From NCBI GenBank assembly GCA_900318035.1, contig ONJC01000016.1, forward strand, positions 1-51,444: a DNA stretch of 51,444 bases, given 5' to 3'. The notes under the pieces are model-generated. The model saw only the letters and a list, made by a program, of their open reading frames with translations. It did no database searches and had not been told where the DNA came from. Below, in pieces: positions 51,023-51,444 of the stretch. Each line of letters opens with the position of its first letter. Position 1 is the first letter of the stretch. The position numbers were made by a program, and so were the translations under genes. Origin of the DNA: an uncultured Methanobrevibacter sp. (GTDB taxonomy: Archaea > Methanobacteriota > Methanobacteria > Methanobacteriales > Methanobacteriaceae).

Positions 51023-51444
51023 ATGGTTGAAATTAAATATGTTCCAACAATTTGTCCATACTGTGGTACAGGTTGCGGACTTAACTTCGTTGTTAAAGAC
51101 GGCAAAATTGTTGGTGTAGAACCTTTAAAAAGACACCCTGTAAACGAGGGTAAAGTATGTCCAAAAGGAAACTTTGGATATCAGTTTATTAATAGGGAAG
51201 ACAGATTAACTACTCCTTTAATAAAAGAAAATGGTGAATTTAGAGAAGCATCTTGGGATGAAGCATTAGACCTTGTTGCTAACAAACTCAAAGAAGTATC
51301 TGACGAAGATCCTAACAAAGTTGGATTCTACGCATGTGCTCGTTCACCTAACGAAAACATTTACATTACTCAAAAATTAGCAAGAGTAGCTTGTGGTACT
51401 CAAAACGTAGACCACTGTGCACGTATTTGTCACGGTCCTACTGT
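51023..51444 (+). CDS. fdhA: Formate dehydrogenase alpha subunit, N-terminal part (runs off the window end)
   Basis: The first 140 residues of the molybdopterin-containing catalytic subunit are present. Cys11, Cys14 and Cys18 (CPYCGTGC) with Cys46 (KVCPKGN) bind a [4Fe-4S] cluster, and [14 protein letters not shown] starts the molybdopterin domain. [12 protein letters not shown] contains Cys136 at the place of selenocysteine in E. coli FdhF, so this is a cysteine enzyme. It oxidises formate with F420 through FdhB, which should follow outside the window. GGAGAT lies before the ATG. FdhD, encoded on the other side of fdhC, sulfurates its cofactor. Confidence 0.97.
   Translation, partial: MVEIKYVPTICPYCGTGCGLNFVVKDGKIVGVEPLKRHPVNEGKVCPKGNFGYQFINREDRLTTPLIKENGEFREASWDEALDLVANKLKEVSDEDPNKVGFYACARSPNENIYITQKLARVACGTQNVDHCARICHGPT

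Noticed and set aside
51023..51444. Possible selenocysteine codon in fdhA
   Set aside because: The equivalent position is a TGT cysteine (residue 136) and the frame has no in-frame TGA.
1..51444. CRISPR array, rRNA operon or prophage
   Set aside because: No regularly spaced repeats, no rRNA-like GC-rich stretch and no run of phage genes was seen.

Overview
The window looks like a chromosomal segment of a low-GC, hydrogen- and formate-using methanogen of the Methanobacteriales, most probably a gut Methanobrevibacter. The reasons are the archaeal information-processing genes (Srp54, Sec61-beta, Rpo4, Rpo11, TFS, Csl4, Dph2, Pus10, DP2 polymerase, class I lysyl-tRNA synthetase), the methanogen-specific redox regulator MsvR, an fdhD/fdhC/fdhA formate module, large adhesin-like surface proteins, and AT-rich spacers. 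The genus is an inference; the order is well supported. No rRNA, CRISPR array or complete mobile element is present.

Layout. 1-4.4 kb is accessory and decaying: the tail of a putative transposase, a frameshifted beta-helix adhesin, an SLC6-type transporter and a flavodoxin-like pseudogene. 4.4-10.3 kb holds a TM2-like protein, an aldo/keto reductase, a small secreted protein, msvR, cbiL and a DinG/XPD-like helicase, then tRNA-Arg(UCG). 10.3-14.7 kb (minus) is a core cluster hpt-dph2-csl4-rpo11-NUDIX-tfs-membrane protein. 14.8-20.1 kb (plus) is srp54-pus10-moaC, sec61-beta, hisF-ogg and a ferredoxin. 20.2-27.2 kb has an MFS exporter, cyclophilin, argD, a zinc-ribbon protein, a NUDIX hydrolase and the lysine genes lysA-dapF. 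27.0-30.1 kb (minus) is the archaeal cluster rpl21e-rpoF-DUF655-rsmA-methyltransferase. 30.4-34.7 kb holds a second copy of the small secreted family and a 1187-residue adhesin with an embedded papain-type protease. 34.8-40.7 kb is nrdD and polC. 40.8-48 kb has a coiled-coil repeat protein, a yeast-FCY1-like cytosine deaminase, lysS, thiC, a PfkB kinase and a ModE/LysR-like regulator. 48.2-51.4 kb is hxlB, fdhD, fdhC and the start of fdhA.

The most interesting signals are regulatory. The published MsvR recognition form (TTCGTA-N4-TACGAA) occurs exactly, with a second relaxed copy 59 bp away, upstream of the anaerobic ribonucleotide reductase gene nrdD, and degenerate copies lie upstream of msvR itself in the same window. 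This suggests that an oxygen-sensitive deoxynucleotide pathway belongs to the MsvR redox regulon. The 567-bp region before fdhC carries two pairs of direct repeats spaced about two helical turns apart, an inverted repeat, and a nested stem-loop that a TATA-like element would place at the very 5' end of the fdhC transcript. Across the window at least a dozen genes end in perfect inverted repeats, usually spanning the stop codon and followed by T-rich tracts. Other unexplained structure includes a bipartite inverted repeat upstream of rpl21e, a 14-bp perfect palindrome in the polC/coiled-coil divergent promoter, and a 19-bp exact repeat just after two unrelated stop codons.

Everything is read by eye from the sequence and from family knowledge; no searches were run.
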